NCBI GenBank assembly: GCA_027604005.1
Contig: JADGJT010000183.1
Span: 1 to 43,376, forward strand
Source of the DNA: Dinochytrium kinnereticum
Taxonomy: Eukaryota > Chytridiomycota > Chytridiomycetes > Chytridiales > Chytridiaceae
Direction of reading: 5' to 3'
DNA: 43,376 nucleotides
Part shown: in pieces, positions 32,977-43,376 of the stretch
Layout: each line of letters opens with the position of its first letter
How positions within the stretch are numbered: the stretch's first letter is position 1
Position numbers and translations under genes: made by a program
Notes under the pieces: model-generated
What the model saw: the letters and a program-made list of their open reading frames with translations, nothing else
Told to the model about the DNA's origin: nothing
Databases searched by the model: none

Positions 32977-35630
32977 TCACTCAATGTCAATACTTCTCCC
33001 CATTCCCCTGTACGCGGCAAGCTGCGGGGGTTTGGGAATAATGTCTCTGTACTTTTCCTTATCCAGGCAATCTTCCCTATAAAAAATATGATTTTGAAGA
33101 AGTTTCTCTTTTGGTTCGAGCTTCTTCATGGGAGCGCTGCGAGGCTGCAAATCAAGAAAAAGGAAGGGTAGAAAAGTCAGATATGATCAAAAAATATTAA
33201 ATCAACACTCACTATCTCATCTATGCTACTATCCCAGACATATACGGTGATAGGGCACTTGGACCCAAGGCTCGCCACAGCAATATAGTTATCCTTTGGA
33301 TGAAAAGCAACGCTAGATATCGGAGCAGCTGTCTGCTGATTAAACAGAGTAAGAGGATCTCCCCCTATTTCCGTTTTCCAAACAATAATATGCCCATCAG
33401 AAGATCCGCAGAACACGAGCTGCCCGCAGCACGAAAAGGCTCCACGGTTCATATACGATCTCTTTAATCTTTCTTCGCCATTGGGTAAAATCGTTCGAGC
33501 ATTTGATGGGAACCGAAAATCGGTTTGGATGCGGTAAACTCTCGTGTCTAAAGTTTGCATCCTTTCTCCGCCAAAATTGAGCAACACTTTTCGACCGCTT
33601 TGATGCATCTTTAGGCCGGTCACTGGTCCAATCTGTTCCGTCACGAGGAGCTCAGAGTGATTTGATAAAAGTTACTTACCGCTTGGAATTCAATAATTTT
33701 CACACACGCAAAACCATGAAAATTGGTTGTTTGACCAACACGGCAACTCCAAACTCTAACTGACGCGTCTGAACCTGCCGAAAACATCTTCGCACCATCT
33801 GCATCAAATGCAATCGCATTTACGGATTGAGTGTGGCCACTGCATACTTGTTGAGTGCTAAATCCTGACCCGCCAGTCGGAAGTGCCTTACATCTCCAGA
33901 TGCGAATATTTCCATCATCACTTCCTGTAGCAATAATCTGGGTTAAACCGTAGAGGGAATGGAATACAGCACAGTAGATATGGCCGCTGTGTATGATGGC
34001 TTGCTTTTGGGTAAACGTTCGCTCGGCGGCTTGACTCCAAATACGCACGCTGCCGTCAGATGATGCTGATAACAACTCGCTGAAGAAAAAAAGTAAGCCC
34101 AAAAGGGATATTCAAGTGCTTATTAGGCATGCATACTCTTTATCTGGAGCCCAGTCCAAATCATAAATCAATCCTTGATGACCTCTTAAGTAGCATAGCC
34201 GATTTCCGTGAAAAATCTCAAATATCTTGATGACATGAATATTTGATTCCACGATAGTAACTGCGAGGAATAGTCCACTTTTAGAAAAAGCGCATGAGAG
34301 ACATCCACTATGAGAATTGAGGATGTTAAACAAATGCCGCAATTTTATATATTAACCTTGTCCCTGAATCAAACTGATATAGCAATTTATTTGGAACTCG
34401 ACATACTTCACCGGGGAAGCGCTTCCATCTGGGCTAAATTGCATGTCAAGAATGCGATTCACGGAATTTTTTTAACGAAAGCAACGAGAATAAAGTCTTA
34501 CTGTTTCAATAACCCTGGTGGACAGATTATTATTTGACGCGAAAATACTCTTGTCAGCCAGATACTCGTCCATCAGCTACACTTGCTTAGGCAAATAAGT
34601 CTTAAGTATCAACCGAACCTCGTCAAACCCAAGTTTTCCGATTTCAACTTGTAAAGGAAGCACCGCACGATGGAAAACTTGCTGAGGGACCATGTTAGGT
34701 CTCGCCTTAATATGAACATAACTAAAAGAAATTCTGTAAGTCCTTCATAATCACGGTTGATTACAGTGTAGACGGATATTTTTTCCGATGTGGCGAACAG
34801 AAATTTCGGTAAACCTCCGAGGCATCATATGACCCCTTTCCGGGTGTTTTAATCATATAGGTATATAGTTGAAGTCTGGCAGGTATTTCTGTATTGCATT
34901 GACCGTTCGCTCCAATTAGCTTTAGAAACGCCCATGCAACGCGGTGCCAGCCACTGTTAACAAGGTCAGCTTAAAGGTCAAACGGAACCAAAGGTCTCAC
35001 CTTTCCGTTTCTGTTATACTTGTATCCATATTTACGAGTTCAAATAGAGCCACGACAGTTGGTCTAATGACATGCAAGTAATCGACCTGAAATACCAGCG
35101 TCTCGTTCCACAACGGTGTCGTTGTTTTATGCTTCTGAAGGCTGAACGGCTAATATGGTTAATAACGTATGTCTTTGGTCAAAGCATCACATGCGTCATA
35201 ACAGGAAGGACAAATGTGCAGGCCTCCGTTTCAAAGTATGTTGTTGCGGGGCAATTCGGGTCCTTTTTCAGCAAATGCTTGCCAGTGGCCGTATCTAGTG
35301 TGAAGTTGTTCATAAAAATGTACGTAGGTGAAGTCGTAAAGTACCAATAAAATGCAGCTTTATAGCGGGATTAAGAACTGTCGTCTCAGGCAGAAGCGGG
35401 TCTGCTTTTGTGATGTGAGCGGCAACAATAGCATTTGTAAAGTCGTCTGGGCTCATTCCTCGACAGTCGAAAGGATTCACCTCAGCCTTCGTCTGAGATC
35501 CACTAGCAACCGTCTCTTTCGCCTGATCACCCTCATTTACCCTCTCCAGTGTTTGAGGACGCTTTTTTGATTTCTTTGATTTCTGCTGCGTCTTTCTGGG
35601 CCTTGCCTCTTGTGACTGCGTCCTTGTCAT
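32977..35630 (-). CDS. AHI1: AHI1/jouberin-like WD40 protein (ciliary transition zone)
   Basis: AHI1 (jouberin) works at the transition zone between basal body and cilium. The start is MTRTQSQEARPRKTQQKSKK (ATG 35628-35630), a basic N-terminus. Middle exons give RVAWAFLKLIGANGQ then RLQLY and KKYPSTL, matching the conserved pre-WD domain of human AHI1 (KIAWAFLKLLGANG, HYPSTL). Seven WD-like repeats follow: YLRGHQGLIYDLDWAPDKEY, LLSASSDGSVRIWS, IIATGSDDGNIRIWRCKALP, MFSAGSDASVRVWS, IGPVTGLKMHQSGRKVLLNF, VFCGSSDGHIIVWK and SVAFHPKDNYIAVASLGSKC then PITVYVWD. A further intron (donor near 33205, acceptor near 33150) leads to a last exon ending GMGRSIDIE at 32977-32979. The C-terminal SH3 of mammalian AHI1 is absent. 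Confidence 0.8.
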
Positions 35631-35669
35631 CTTCACATCCGTCACACAACACACTTCTCGGACGACGAC

Positions 35670-38513
35670 ATGAAGAAAACTTCCTTGTTTCTGTCGGCTC
35701 GAGGAAAGGGAAAGGCGGAAGCTGCGACCTTGGAGCAAGCAGTAGTATCAAGGGAAGTCCTTAGCGAGATTGTGGAGCGGAATCCACGGGAATTTGTACA
35801 TGATGCTCAGCGGCATACTGTGGTTGTGGGGGGGAAAGTTGATGCGCTTGCGGTTCCGTGCGATTTTCCAGCTTCCAGGGCTATCATAGACGGGAATCCG
35901 ATAACAGGATTGCCTGATTTATCCTCGAAGGACGTTGAAAATGTTGAGGAACCATCCTCAAGCGCCGTGACGTTTTCCTGGCCAATCTTTGGACCTGACT
36001 ACGCCTTGAACGACGAAGACCTACCAGCATTCGATTTAAACGGGGAGATGGTTTCCCAGACTCAGATAAATGATGCTGGTTTGCAAAGTAACGTTTTTTC
36101 GATGAGGCACTTGGGGATCTTGTTACGTAGTACTGCTGCTGCGCAGAAGATGTTGAGTTTAAGATGTCTTTACATGGTATTTCGGAGCGCTGGGGATTTC
36201 AGTGTCTCGGTGCAGAATCGGATTCTTGACCAAGTGCATAGATACAATGTGATTCAGCTGGTATGCATGTCATCTCAGGATGGGAGTAAAACCGTTGTCT
36301 CCTTGGCGTTGAAGATACTGCATGCTATGTTGGGACCGGAAATGTATACCAGCCGGTGTCGGCGACGGATTTTATTATTTCACCGGCCGGGATCGTCACT
36401 TACCGTTCTATCGCATTCGAAGGGGTTGCCTCATTTTGAGGAAATCTACGAGACCCAGGATCTAAAGGAGCCTTTATTCCAGCGTATTGCTATTGCACTC
36501 GTATCATCTGGAGCCATTAAAAGCCTATCATCTCGACTTGCATCAAATTTCTTTGCTGAGAGTGATTCCAGCCTCATTATAGATATACTAGATGTTCTCT
36601 CCTTTCGGTCTTATGAAGTACGCAAGCACATTGAAGAGAACGCCCAACTCCTATCGCATCTCTACACCAAATACATCAAGACCATCGTATTTCCTAAAGT
36701 ACAGCAACCTTTCGAAGGCCTTTTGACGTCCACTTTTGGTATTTTTGTCGACTTGATGTTGTTTTCGAAAGATTTTGCAAGGACGAATTTAGCTATGTCG
36801 GTTAAAGAAAGCGCGTTGCAATGGCTCACTGCCGACTCACTTCCGCTGCCTCAATCTCTCGCCTTTCGGTTTATCGAGATGAGCGCTGAGTGCGAAACAG
36901 ATCTATTCGACGCTCTGGTTGACTATCGGATGCTCATTCTTAATCCAGCGATTCTATACCCAGAGAATACGAGTGATCCTGGGTCAACAATCGATTACGT
37001 GGGGAAAACGCGGTTAAGAGCTTCCGCTGCTTGGAATTTCATCTCGAGTGCTTTTTTTAATCTTAAGGAGCACCCAACCGAGGAAGAAGAGATTATCGCA
37101 TCGCTCCTCACTATCGTCAAAATCGCTTCTCGGGGATACACTACCAATCTAGACGAAACAAGTGTGCTGGTGGTTTCCGCCATTCTGCGATTTCTCTCTT
37201 CTGTTATAGAATCTGTGGGACTTGATAAGCGAGAGGACGAATGCAACTTGCTGTTGGCCTTGATAGGAGCTGTCAAGAGATTCATAAAAGTCAATCAAAG
37301 TGCAATCGACTCCACTCTGCACCATCTTCTACTTGGTGGTAATTCTGATGTTCTTTTTGAGATGGCAGAGCTGTCCTCTGACTTCGTAACGTTTGAGGCT
37401 GCCTGCCTATTTTTAAGCACCTCAGTACCTTTAAATCTTAAAATTGGAGATATTAAAGAGGATGCTCTAAAACTTCTGAATGGCGCTTTGGAGATTATTA
37501 AGATACCAGATCATAAGCCACGTACACGCCGTGCTTGCACGTTTGGGCTACATGAGTTTCTTTGGTCAACCCTTTTCAACCCCGCATTCAAGCTTAATCA
37601 CCGGGATTGTTATAATCTCAACCTCTTGTTTCTTCTTACAGCTCCGTCACACTACCTTCAAGCTCAAATTCTTGTCTGCGATCGTGTTCTCCTTAACCTT
37701 AGATTTCTTGAAGGCTCAGATGAATCAGTTGGAAAAGGGACAGACTTTGCGTCCTTCCTCAGCCTTTATCGGGATTTGGTGAAAGAAAATCTTGAATTGC
37801 ACGCTATGTACTTCCCTTCAACCGCGTTAGTAGGCTGCCTATACAGACCGCATGGCCGAAAGTCGGAAGGGTCACGGCTGACGGATATGACAGACTGGTA
37901 CAGAAATTTTGTTCGTCTCTTCTTCGACTTCGAGCGACAGATATACTCTGGGCTAAAACCTACCCTGTCTGCCCGTCTTGCCTCTCTCTACGATCTGGCA
38001 TTGTCGATCGACATTGATGAGGTCGAATGCTTCCCGAATCTCTTCCGTTTGATGTATGAGGACTGTTCCATGAGAGGGTCGATTAAAGCCAGTGAATTAC
38101 CAATATTTACAGCTGCATTTCAGAGACTGACGGCCGAGTTCGTTGCGACGGGTAAACCGTCCTTAGCTCTACTAGCAACCATTGCATTGACATCGAGGTT
38201 TCCAAAAGACTTTAGAAAGCAGTGGTGGGAGGAGACGCAGCAAATTATTCTTCGAACGCCAGTATCAGCCAAGGATCTTCCCTTCTCGTTGGATGAAATG
38301 GTCCAACCGCACGAGGACGGTGAGAATCAGATTTCGCTGTACTTGCAGACTCTAGCAGCGAGTGACCCCCGAATCTCTGTTAACGCGTTCTTCTGCATTG
38401 CATTCTTGAGTGTGAGGGAGTATCTGAGGGGGGTGGGTGGGATGGGCGGAAGCCAGCTCAGCGTTCCTCAGCTGGCCGAGTGGTCCGAACGCGTTGATGA
38501 GGCACTGAGATGA
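35670..38513 (+). CDS. RPAP1: RPAP1-like RNA polymerase II assembly protein
   Basis: RPAP1 (yeast Rba50, plant MINIYO) helps assemble and import RNA polymerase II. This is a single uninterrupted 947-residue ORF starting MKKTSLFLSARGKGKAEAAT. Residues 20-60 (VLSEIVERNPREFVHDAQ) resemble the RPAP1 N-terminal helix. Around residue 120, LPAFDLNGEMV fits the RPAP1 RFDxxG motif, and MRHLGILLRSTAAAQKMLSL then RCLYMVFR fits its ARSTxPxQR block. The rest is alpha-solenoid. C-terminal parts such as DWYRNFVRLFFDFERQIYSG are compatible but weakly conserved. The ATG lies 39 bp from the divergent AHI1-like ATG. Identification rests mainly on the two N-terminal motifs and overall length. Confidence 0.7.
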   Translation: MKKTSLFLSARGKGKAEAATLEQAVVSREVLSEIVERNPREFVHDAQRHTVVVGGKVDALAVPCDFPASRAIIDGNPITGLPDLSSKDVENVEEPSSSAVTFSWPIFGPDYALNDEDLPAFDLNGEMVSQTQINDAGLQSNVFSMRHLGILLRSTAAAQKMLSLRCLYMVFRSAGDFSVSVQNRILDQVHRYNVIQLVCMSSQDGSKTVVSLALKILHAMLGPEMYTSRCRRRILLFHRPGSSLTVLSHSKGLPHFEEIYETQDLKEPLFQRIAIALVSSGAIKSLSSRLASNFFAESDSSLIIDILDVLSFRSYEVRKHIEENAQLLSHLYTKYIKTIVFPKVQQPFEGLLTSTFGIFVDLMLFSKDFARTNLAMSVKESALQWLTADSLPLPQSLAFRFIEMSAECETDLFDALVDYRMLILNPAILYPENTSDPGSTIDYVGKTRLRASAAWNFISSAFFNLKEHPTEEEEIIASLLTIVKIASRGYTTNLDETSVLVVSAILRFLSSVIESVGLDKREDECNLLLALIGAVKRFIKVNQSAIDSTLHHLLLGGNSDVLFEMAELSSDFVTFEAACLFLSTSVPLNLKIGDIKEDALKLLNGALEIIKIPDHKPRTRRACTFGLHEFLWSTLFNPAFKLNHRDCYNLNLLFLLTAPSHYLQAQILVCDRVLLNLRFLEGSDESVGKGTDFASFLSLYRDLVKENLELHAMYFPSTALVGCLYRPHGRKSEGSRLTDMTDWYRNFVRLFFDFERQIYSGLKPTLSARLASLYDLALSIDIDEVECFPNLFRLMYEDCSMRGSIKASELPIFTAAFQRLTAEFVATGKPSLALLATIALTSRFPKDFRKQWWEETQQIILRTPVSAKDLPFSLDEMVQPHEDGENQISLYLQTLAASDPRISVNAFFCIAFLSVREYLRGVGGMGGSQLSVPQLAEWSERVDEALR

Positions 38514-38567
38514 GCATGGTGCATACACTGTTCAACAATACATGGTGTAACGTGGATTGAATTCAGA

Positions 38568-41500
38568 ATGGATGAAAGTGACAATTCCCAGAGTCAGGGG
38601 CAGCCCTCCACTGAACCTCAAGCAACAGAGGGGGTGAGCCAGGCAGAGGGAGAGGCCGTTGAAAGCAAGAACGTGGACGATGGGAACAGCGAATCACCTC
38701 CAACAGTAGCTATGTCTCACAATGAGGACGTCAACGCTCTCAAGGACAAGTTTGAGAAAGGTGACAAATGACTAGCAACACCATGAGAAGAAAGACTTAT
38801 ATGCCATTCAAGCATCGACGGCACTAGAATCTATGGAGAAGGATAGAGCAGCACTGGAAAAGGATAAGATGCACCTGGAAAAAGAGTTGAAAAAGGCCAA
38901 TGATCTTCTGGCAAAGACAAAGGAAAGGGCCGCCATTCAGCAATACATGGACGAAAACTCAAGGCTCAAACTAGAAGTCGAGGTACTTCAAGACCAAAAG
39001 GCGCAGAACGCGGCTTTAAAAGAGAATATGCACCACATGGCTCAACAGTTCGATCAACAAAGGATTCAGCTTGCGCGGCTGACAAAACAGGTATCAGAGG
39101 GATCATCGCAGCCCACGGAATCTGGAGACGTGCCAAAGCTTACGATGGAGCTGATTGATTCTTTTGAGAAAACAATTAAGGAGTTGAGAGATGAGAATCT
39201 GAATCTGATATCGTCCCTTAAAAATATGGAGGGAGAGGTTTCGAGTTTAAAGGAGAAAAAGGCTTTAGAGCAAGCAACTTCGTACACTGCCACAACTCAG
39301 GCAAAGGGTTGGTGGACTAAATCATCAACGGTAGCCGTGGCCAATTCACCGCCTGCCAAACCAGCGGAAGAAAAGACGCTAAAACCCGACACAATCCCGA
39401 CTAGCACGGCAAAGGCTGGAGCTCCTGGAGGCGGCTGGCAGTGGTGGAATAAATCAGGCTCAAATAGCCAGAATATTATATCTGACGCCTCCAAGCAGGA
39501 CCCTACAAAAAGTCTCCGCACTTCTACGGCGGCTCTGGGTGAGGGGCACCTGTCCGATAGCTCTTCTAGTCCTCATCTCCCGGAAAGTGAGGCTAGCCCT
39601 CATCAAAATAGTGAGTCTCAGGTGGTAGCTCCCACCGGAGAAATGGAGAAGATTAAAGACGAATTGAGGAGGTTGGAGGAAAAACACGCTTTGTTTTTCA
39701 AGAAAATTGAAGACTCTCTAAAGGATGTTCACGGTACGAAGATAGTTAGTTTTCTTAGTATACTGATAAAGAAGTTTAGACTCGTCCCTCAAGTCGCTGA
39801 TCCAAGATATACTTTCCTGTTCTGAAAGCTCTGGAGTAAGCACCATGCTTAAAGATGAACCCATCAAAAATCTAACTGCTCAAGCTCCGGAACTTTCAGG
39901 TAAGTCACTCTGTTTTCGTCGGCGAGCGTTATTGTACTGATAAAAATATCTGTTGTCAGACACCAAAAAACACGAGGAAGAGCTAGCAGCAATAAAAGCC
40001 GAACTCAGCTCCCTCCGCGAAAAACTCTCCCAAAACCTTACCGAAATAGAGAACGGTCAAACTGAGATGGAAAAGCTAAAAGAAAAACTGACGGAAACAA
40101 CCACGAACCTAACAAAAAAGAATGAAGAATACGAATCCATTACCAAAACACTTCACGAAACCAAAAACGAGAACGATGAGCTCAAAGTAAAAGCAATGAG
40201 TATAGAAATTCAGCAAAGGCTTGAAAACAACGGAGCGGCGGATAAGATTCAGGGAGAAATTGAGGAGAGGATCAACGCGCAGAAATCAGCTTTTGAGGAA
40301 AGGCTTCAGAAGGAAAAGAAGATCAACGCGGAATTGCTAGAGAAGGAAAAAAGAGGGTTTGAGCTTAAGTTGAAGGAGGAGAAGGAGCGGCATGAGTCGA
40401 TACTACAAAGAGAGGTTAGCGGGAGGGAAGATAGATTAAACAAGGAGATTGAGGCGTACGAAAGTCTTCGAAATGAAAAGATATCATTGGAAAAATCCAA
40501 GCAGGAACTCGAGGAGGCACTCAAAAAACAAAAACAAAATCTGGAAGAACGAATAAAGAAAGAGAAGACGGAGATGGAGCAATATGCGCAGAAAGAAAGG
40601 GCAGATGTGGAAGAAAAGCATAAGAAGGAAAAGGCAGAGCTTGAAGAACGCATAAAGAAGGAAAAAACCGAGGCCGAGCAGGCTTTTATGAAGGAGAAGG
40701 CTGATTTTGAGGAGAAGCTTAAGAAAGAGAAATCCGAAGTAGAAGAGCGAGCGAAGAAAGAAAAGGCCGAGTCAGACGAAAAGTTGAAAAAGGAAAAGGC
40801 TGCATTAGAAGAAAAGGCAAAGAAGGAAAAGATCGAAGTGGAGGAAAAGGCCAAGAAAGAACGTCTAGAGCTTGAGGAAAAATGGAAAAAAGAGAGACAT
40901 GAGGCAGATGAAAGAGTTAAACGGGAGAAGAATGACGCCGAGGAGAAATCCCGAAAAGAAAAGACGAAACTCCAACAAGACTATGATAAGATAAAAGCAG
41001 AATTCGAAAAGGCCAAAAAGGATCAGACGACCCTCGAAAGCACCAAAGGAGATCAATTAAAGAAACTCGAGAAGGATCTCGCATCCAAGACAGAGGAACT
41101 AGCTAAGGCGTCACAAAGAGCCAAAACGTTGGAGATTGACCTGTCCACCTCAAAATCTGACTTAGCAAAGAGTTCGGCTGCTTTGAAAGATGCTACTGAC
41201 GAAAAACAAACCGTAGTAAAGGAGCTCGAAGCACTCAAAAACAATCACCTTAAGTATGAGGAGGAAATCAAATCTCTCAACGAAAAGCTGGCAAACCACC
41301 AATCAAAGTACGATATCCTCACCGCCGAAAACGAAGTCCAACAATCATCTTATGAGAGACTATCAAAGGCATCTGCAGAGAAAGATGACCAGCTCAAAAA
41401 GCTAAAGGCAAAGGTTGAAGAATTGACCCACACAGAGCAGGTCCTCCGACGCCAGACCCAAAAACTTGAGAAAGAGAAGGAAGATCTTGAAACCAAGTAC

Positions 41501-42503
41501 AGAAAAAGCGCAGTGGAAGCAGAGTCTGCTAGAACCGCAGCGGCCGAAGCGAGAGCAGAAAAAGACGCATTTCAGACCGAGATTCAAAAAGTTAAGGAAG
41601 GAGAGGTGACGCTCCGTGAAGAACTTGAAAATGCTCAACGAAAAGTTGCGGACACCGAGCATGAACTTAAGATTGTGGAGAGGAGGAGCGCCCAATTGGT
41701 TCTTTATTTATTACATTTTGCTGGTTGAACTGACTCTTGGTAAAGGTCAAAGATTTGCAGAAACAGCTTATGAAAGAGCGTAAAAATAAGGAGATTCCAG
41801 AGGAAGTGAGGGAGCATGAGACTCTACAGGAGGATAAACGTGGGTGCCCTTTTAAATTTACATTAAGCTGATAAATTGCGGAAAAAGAGATGGGCAGAAC
41901 ATCGTTCGAGGCCAAAGCCAGAGCTAGAGGAAGCATATTGATGACGGATGGCGGTTCTCTATTTCCTGGGGACAAGACTAAAGTCGATATGGTATACATG
42001 CCTGAAATCTATACAAACCTAAAACTTCTCCCAGATCACGGGAGACCTGCTTAAACTAGCACAAGAAAACGAGCAGCTTAATAAGAGAGCAAGAAATGCT
42101 GAAGAAGAGGTAACTCATTCACAAGCGACCACAACTTATACAAATACCAAAGCTTAAAGGTCTACATGATCGAGTAAATAGATTATCCGAAGAAATGGAA
42201 GGAAAATCAAAAGTTCTCCAACAATACGTCCTCCGCGAATACTCTTCCCAGCTTCAGCCCGACGAGCGACCAAAGACCACCTTCAACGTCAGCATCCTCT
42301 CCAACTCAAACGCTATGCACAAAATGGATCCAAGCATCCTATCTCAAGTCAACATGAAGATGCAAAAACTCCTTGAGGTACTCTCCCCTCCTTTCTTTCC
42401 AAATCCCTTCCCTATAGACTAATCCTGACACTCGTAGGAACTTGCGTCGAAAGTAATGACCCTTGAGGAGGAGAACAAGTCGTTGAGAATTCAAGTGTTG
42501 TAA
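38568..42503 (+). CDS. Long coiled-coil protein, CCDC186/golgin-like
   Basis: About ten exons code for a roughly 1,150-residue coiled coil. Exon 1 is an acidic, Gln/Ser-rich tail (MDESDNSQSQGQPSTEPQAT). A 52-nt intron (38761-38812, ending AAG) keeps the heptads in register (KDKFEKASTALESMEKDRAA). A tryptophan-bearing spacer (AKGWWTKSSTVAV; GGGWQWWNKSGSN) interrupts the coil at 39300-39460. The main coil, 39953-41700, contains about 150 residues of Lys/Glu-rich repeats. The C-terminus, QQYVLREYSSQL, then PSILSQVNMKMQKLLEELAS and MTLEEENKSLRIQVL, resembles the conserved end of CCDC186/CCCP-1, a Rab2-associated Golgi and dense-core-vesicle protein. Coiled-coil bias makes family assignment uncertain; a generic tether is the fallback call. 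Confidence 0.6.
40530..40960 (+). repeat. Degenerate Lys/Glu coding repeat within the coiled-coil gene
   Basis: The frame reads as about thirteen units of 11 residues of the form E-E-x-x-K-K-E-K-x-E-x (for example EERIKKEKTEMEQYAQKERA, EEKLKKEKSEVEERAKKEKA). The DNA is correspondingly purine-rich and the opposite strand forms an open frame of Ser/Phe-rich translation, which is an antisense artefact. An 11-residue period is three helical turns. Confidence 0.8.
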
Positions 42504-42587
42504 CTAAGTATTGGGTTGGGGGAAGTGAGTATATCAGTATTGTACTGTAGCACAGCCATAGAAACTTGTCTCAATAATTATACCAAA

Positions 42588-43376
42588 ATGGCGGATCTGA
42601 GGAAGCGAATGCGAAAGAAGTCGGATCCTGCCGTCCTCGCACCTTTCGAGCATGAATACATGAACAGAGTAAATACATATTGCAATAGTATCGCATAGAT
42701 GTCCTTACCCCGCGTTCCATTATTACTATCTTCTTAAATCGATAGCTGCATGGACGGACCTTTGTTGACATTGGGCAGGAAGCGAACCTGACCATCATCA
42801 TCGCCTTGACCATCATCGCTGCCATTGTCAGGCTCTACAAGATTTCTAAACCGTCTGAAGTTGTGTTTGATGAGGTTCATTTTGGTAGGGATACTCCAGG
42901 ATTTGTTGAGATGTTAACGGGTCATGTTGATCAGGGGGCTTTGGAAGCAAGTACATTCGCGGGGAGTTCTTCATGGATGTTCATCCGCCGGTTAGGATTT
43001 TTTTGTTGATCAACCTCTCCTAATGTTGTTCAGCTGGGAAAACTTCTTGTCGCTGCGAGCGGAGTCATTGCTGGATACAATGGGTCATTTAGTTTCAAGG
43101 TTCAGAGGTTTCTTTTAATCCTTTAACGCTGGATCATTTAGGAAATTGGATTAGACTATATCGAAGCTCATGTTCCTTACGTTACGATGCGCATGCTTCC
43201 AGGATTGTTTGGTGTTCTTCTAGTACCGGTATGCTGTTTTTTTTTTATAGGTACTTTGGCAAGCTCCTAACCCTATTTTGCAAAAAAAGGTTTCGTATAT
43301 CACTTTAAGGAATATTGGCCTCTCAAATCAGGCGTCAGTGCTTTCTGCCATCATGCTTCTTTTTGGTGAGCTATAT
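42588..43376 (+). CDS. Protein O-mannosyltransferase (PMT family), N-terminal part, cut by window end
   Basis: PMTs transfer mannose from dolichol-phosphate-mannose to Ser/Thr in the ER lumen. The start is MADLRKRMRKKSDPAVLAPF, a basic cytosolic tail. Joined exons then read TIIIALTIIAAIVRLYKISK (first membrane helix), PSEVVFDEVHFG (the DE catalytic motif in luminal loop 1), SKYIRGEFFMDVHPPLGKLL (DVHPPLGK motif), GYNGSFSFKEIGLDYIEAHV and PYVTMRMLPGLFGVLLVPVS, continuing to the window edge. Introns are about 40-80 nt. The sequence is closest in motif to PMT4/POMT1-type enzymes, which I infer from the VVFDEVHFG and YIRGEFFMD pieces. The catalytic Asp-Glu pair is intact. The MIR domains lie beyond the window. 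Confidence 0.9.

Noticed and set aside
35310..35570. Plus-strand ORFs over the AHI1 N-terminus
   Set aside because: Shadows of the basic N-terminal exon of the AHI1-like gene, with no homology pattern of their own.
40306..40854. Minus-strand ORF of 182 Ser/Phe-rich residues
   Set aside because: It is the antisense of the Lys/Glu repeat; GAA/AAG codons reversed give TTC/CTT, so the open frame is a composition artefact.

Overview
The window is nuclear DNA from a small-genome eukaryote. Genes sit on both strands and are broken by many very short introns (about 35-50 nt). They code for eukaryotic housekeeping proteins. I see no bacterial operon signals, transposons, CRISPR arrays, rRNA or tRNA. 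Nineteen transcription units can be named with some confidence; a short ORF and two long helical-repeat genes remain unidentified. All exon joins were worked out by eye from protein conservation and splice motifs.

Organism (inference): probably a zoosporic (flagellated), early-diverging fungus or close relative. The phosphatase at 2590-4234 is of the PPZ type, which is characteristic of fungi. The window also carries two genes tied to centrioles and cilia: a CPAP/SAS-4-like protein with a TCP10 C-terminal domain, and an AHI1/jouberin-like protein. Dikarya lack these. COX10 and mitochondrial ribosomal protein uL11m imply a respiring mitochondrion, which argues against a typical microsporidian.

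Layout: 1-375 SERINC C-terminus (+); 387-2547 TAH18 diflavin reductase (-); 2590-4234 PPZ phosphatase (+); 4270-6813 pantothenate kinase fused to a DUF89 phosphatase (-); 6835-8408 CPAP/SAS-4-like (+); 8430-10493 TFIIH p62/TFB1 (-); 10570-11610 COX10 (+); 11757-12036 small unknown ORF (+); 12052-12499 Pol III RPC9 (+); 12530-13407 calcipressin/RCAN (-); 13773-15989 Pol III RPC5 (+); 16127-20300 TMEM94-like P-type ATPase relative (+); 20375-21234 BUD32 kinase (+); 21318-24559 AP-2 alpha (-); 24726-25117 V-ATPase subunit e (-); 25346-25834 uL11m (+); 25899-29996 and 30260-32943 two HEAT-like proteins (-), the first crossing a 98-base run of N; 32977-35630 AHI1-like (-); 35670-38513 RPAP1-like (+); 38568-42503 long coiled-coil CCDC186-like protein (+); 42588-43376 protein O-mannosyltransferase, cut by the window edge (+).

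Neighbouring genes are not functionally linked as in an operon, although transcription genes are well represented (TFB1, RPC9, RPC5, RPAP1). The main signals are genome-level: 11-42 bp gaps between genes, many introns with an AAG 3' splice site, an inverted leader motif shared by the divergent RCAN and RPC5 genes, a pantothenate kinase-phosphatase fusion that keeps the kinase residues lost in vertebrate PANK4, and a TMEM94 protein whose ATPase motifs have degenerated.
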